A stretch of 55,889 nucleotides of DNA from Caulobacter sp. S45 (lineage in GTDB: Bacteria; Pseudomonadota; Alphaproteobacteria; Caulobacterales; Caulobacteraceae). This document shows positions 55,032 through 55,889 of the stretch, piece after piece. The stretch lies in the NCBI RefSeq assembly GCF_009765965.1, contig NZ_LMUL01000017.1, positions 236,958 to 292,846 of the forward strand, given 5' to 3'. Numbering within the stretch: the first letter of the stretch is position 1; each line of letters opens with the position of its first letter. The notes beneath the pieces are model-generated. The model saw only the letters and a program-made list of their open reading frames with translations. It was not told the origin of the DNA and did not search any database. Position numbers and translations under genes: made by a program.

Positions 55032-55589
55032 ATGAGCTTGGCATTGATAGTTTTTGCCGTGGCCCTCGCGCAGAACGGGCCGCCGCCTCCCGATCTCGTG
55101 CATCCGACCGAGATGGATGCCTATGTCGCTTGGCGAAATGCGATCGAAAAGGCCCAAGCCGTTCGGGAACTCGCTGCAGGGTGCCAGGCGATTACGGCTT
55201 TAGGCGGCCATTCCGTTGGGACGGTGACGGACCTCGGCAAGCAATTCCAAGCTGAAGAGTTCGAGGGGCCGGCCTTCAAAGAGGTGTATCTGGCTCAAAG
55301 TTGCGCCGACAAGGTGCGCCACAACATACTCGTCCTGCGATATAAGGTTGGTGGGTGGCGCGCCAGCAAATTGATGGCAGGGGAGACGCTTCTCGGACCG
55401 GAGATGGTCCCTTCCGTAATGAAAGCTGCTTTCGGGGTTGCGGCGCAAAAGGAGCCCAGACTTAGCTGCACCCAGGAGGAAATGTTGAAGACCTACAAGG
55501 TCACGGATACCAAGGTGGTTTCCGAGAACTTCTCGGGTGGCGGGAATGGGGAGTGGGTCGAGCGCTGGACGCAGACCCCCTGCGGTTAG
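55032..55589 (+). CDS. Small secreted protein of unknown function
   Basis: The 185-residue protein has a short signal-like start (MSLALIVFAVALAQNGPPPP) and a soluble domain with four cysteines (AGCQAI, QSCADK, LSCTQE, TPCG) that could form two disulfides. The base composition is lower in GC than in clpA and the codon use more mixed. GAGAGC precedes the ATG at 55032. No family is recognised. It starts 17 nt after the clpA terminator, so it has its own promoter or is read through. Confidence 0.7.
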   Translation: MSLALIVFAVALAQNGPPPPDLVHPTEMDAYVAWRNAIEKAQAVRELAAGCQAITALGGHSVGTVTDLGKQFQAEEFEGPAFKEVYLAQSCADKVRHNILVLRYKVGGWRASKLMAGETLLGPEMVPSVMKAAFGVAAQKEPRLSCTQEEMLKTYKVTDTKVVSENFSGGGNGEWVERWTQTPCG

Positions 55590-55701
55590 GATCGACCGGT
55601 GGAGATCCAATATCTGCACAAGTCGTCTGATGGTCCTTTGATTGTCAATCCAAAGCCCCTCTGGAACGCTTCAGGCGCGGTTGCCGGCGTAACGCCTTAG
55701 G

Positions 55702-55889
55702 TCATTCGTCCGGAACGATGATGTCCGGTGATTCCGGCAGGCGGTATTCGAACAGGCCGATGTCCAGCGGCTGTTGCGGCCGCATCGGCTGGAGCGGCTG
55801 GCGGGTGAGGGCGGTCAGGGCCTGCACGTCCAGGTCGCGTCCCTCCTCGGTCTTGCGCAGTTGGCGGGCTGCGTGGTCGGGCGTGGCGG
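55702..55889 (-). CDS. C-terminal end of an unidentified protein (5' end outside window)
   Basis: On the minus strand a frame is open from the right edge to a TGA at 55702. The visible 62 residues include HAARQLRKTEEGRDLDVQAL, TALTRQPLQPMRPQQPLDIG and an acidic end LPESPDIIVPDE. Third positions are strongly GC, like real genes here. The Pro/Gln-rich tail gives no family. It is convergent with the small secreted-protein gene. Confidence 0.6.
   Translation of the reverse strand, partial: ATPDHAARQLRKTEEGRDLDVQALTALTRQPLQPMRPQQPLDIGLFEYRLPESPDIIVPDE

Overview
This window is a GC-rich (about two thirds G+C by eye) chromosomal segment of an alphaproteobacterium, most likely a member of the Caulobacteraceae (Caulobacter/Phenylobacterium type). 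The strongest indications are a permuted, two-piece alphaproteobacterial tmRNA gene whose tag reads ANDNFAEEFAIAA, an SspB-alpha adaptor ending in GPKIVSLDQFRKK, a flagellin gene behind a sigma-54 promoter with upstream CGGCAAA elements, and the dense gene packing with ATGA overlaps. The genus is inferred from remembered family features, not from a database search. I see no transposase, prophage, CRISPR array, tRNA or rRNA gene.

Layout. 1-8.4 kb: end of lipid A synthesis (waaA-lpxK), ilvD, a DUF815-type ATPase, GTP-dependent PEP carboxykinase, a flagellin gene with its own promoter and terminator, and a small cytochrome c. 8.4-18.4 kb (minus strand): a full potassium-uptake locus, reading a 27-aa membrane peptide, kdpF, kdpA, kdpB, kdpC, an outer-membrane porin, a relic of a second outer-membrane protein, then kdpD and kdpE. 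18.5-22.4 kb: an acetate-transporter gene with a possible leader-peptide/attenuator, a RusA-like nuclease, sspB next to ssrA, and three small unknown proteins. 22.4-25.4 kb: a DevBCA-like ABC exporter. 25.5-33 kb: nucleoside permease, GST, a secreted dipeptidyl peptidase, malate dehydrogenase, rplU-rpmA and an acetyltransferase, with two copies of one long palindromic repeat family.

33-38.4 kb: alcohol dehydrogenase, succinate/malonate-semialdehyde-type dehydrogenase and a beta-alanine-type aminotransferase, interrupted by one AT-rich glycosyltransferase gene that looks recently acquired. 38.6-42.8 kb: a BlaI-M56 protease-membrane protein operon, a phospholipase C-like enzyme and a secreted hydrolase. 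42.9-48.1 kb: four ATGA-overlapping genes (TetR, PaaI thioesterase, EmrA-like, FabF-like) divergent from an EmrB-like exporter; this is the most system-like unit in the window. 48.2-55.9 kb: thiolase, D,D-carboxypeptidase with a SPOR domain, phasin with a putative PhaR operator, clpS-clpA, a small secreted protein and a truncated gene at the edge.

How the genes connect. Three proteolysis components occur here: the tmRNA tag, its ClpX adaptor SspB, and the ClpS-ClpA N-degron pair. Thiolase and phasin suggest polyhydroxyalkanoate storage. The Kdp locus couples inner-membrane K+ import to a porin. The TetR/FabF/EmrAB unit may make, or protect against, an acyl compound.
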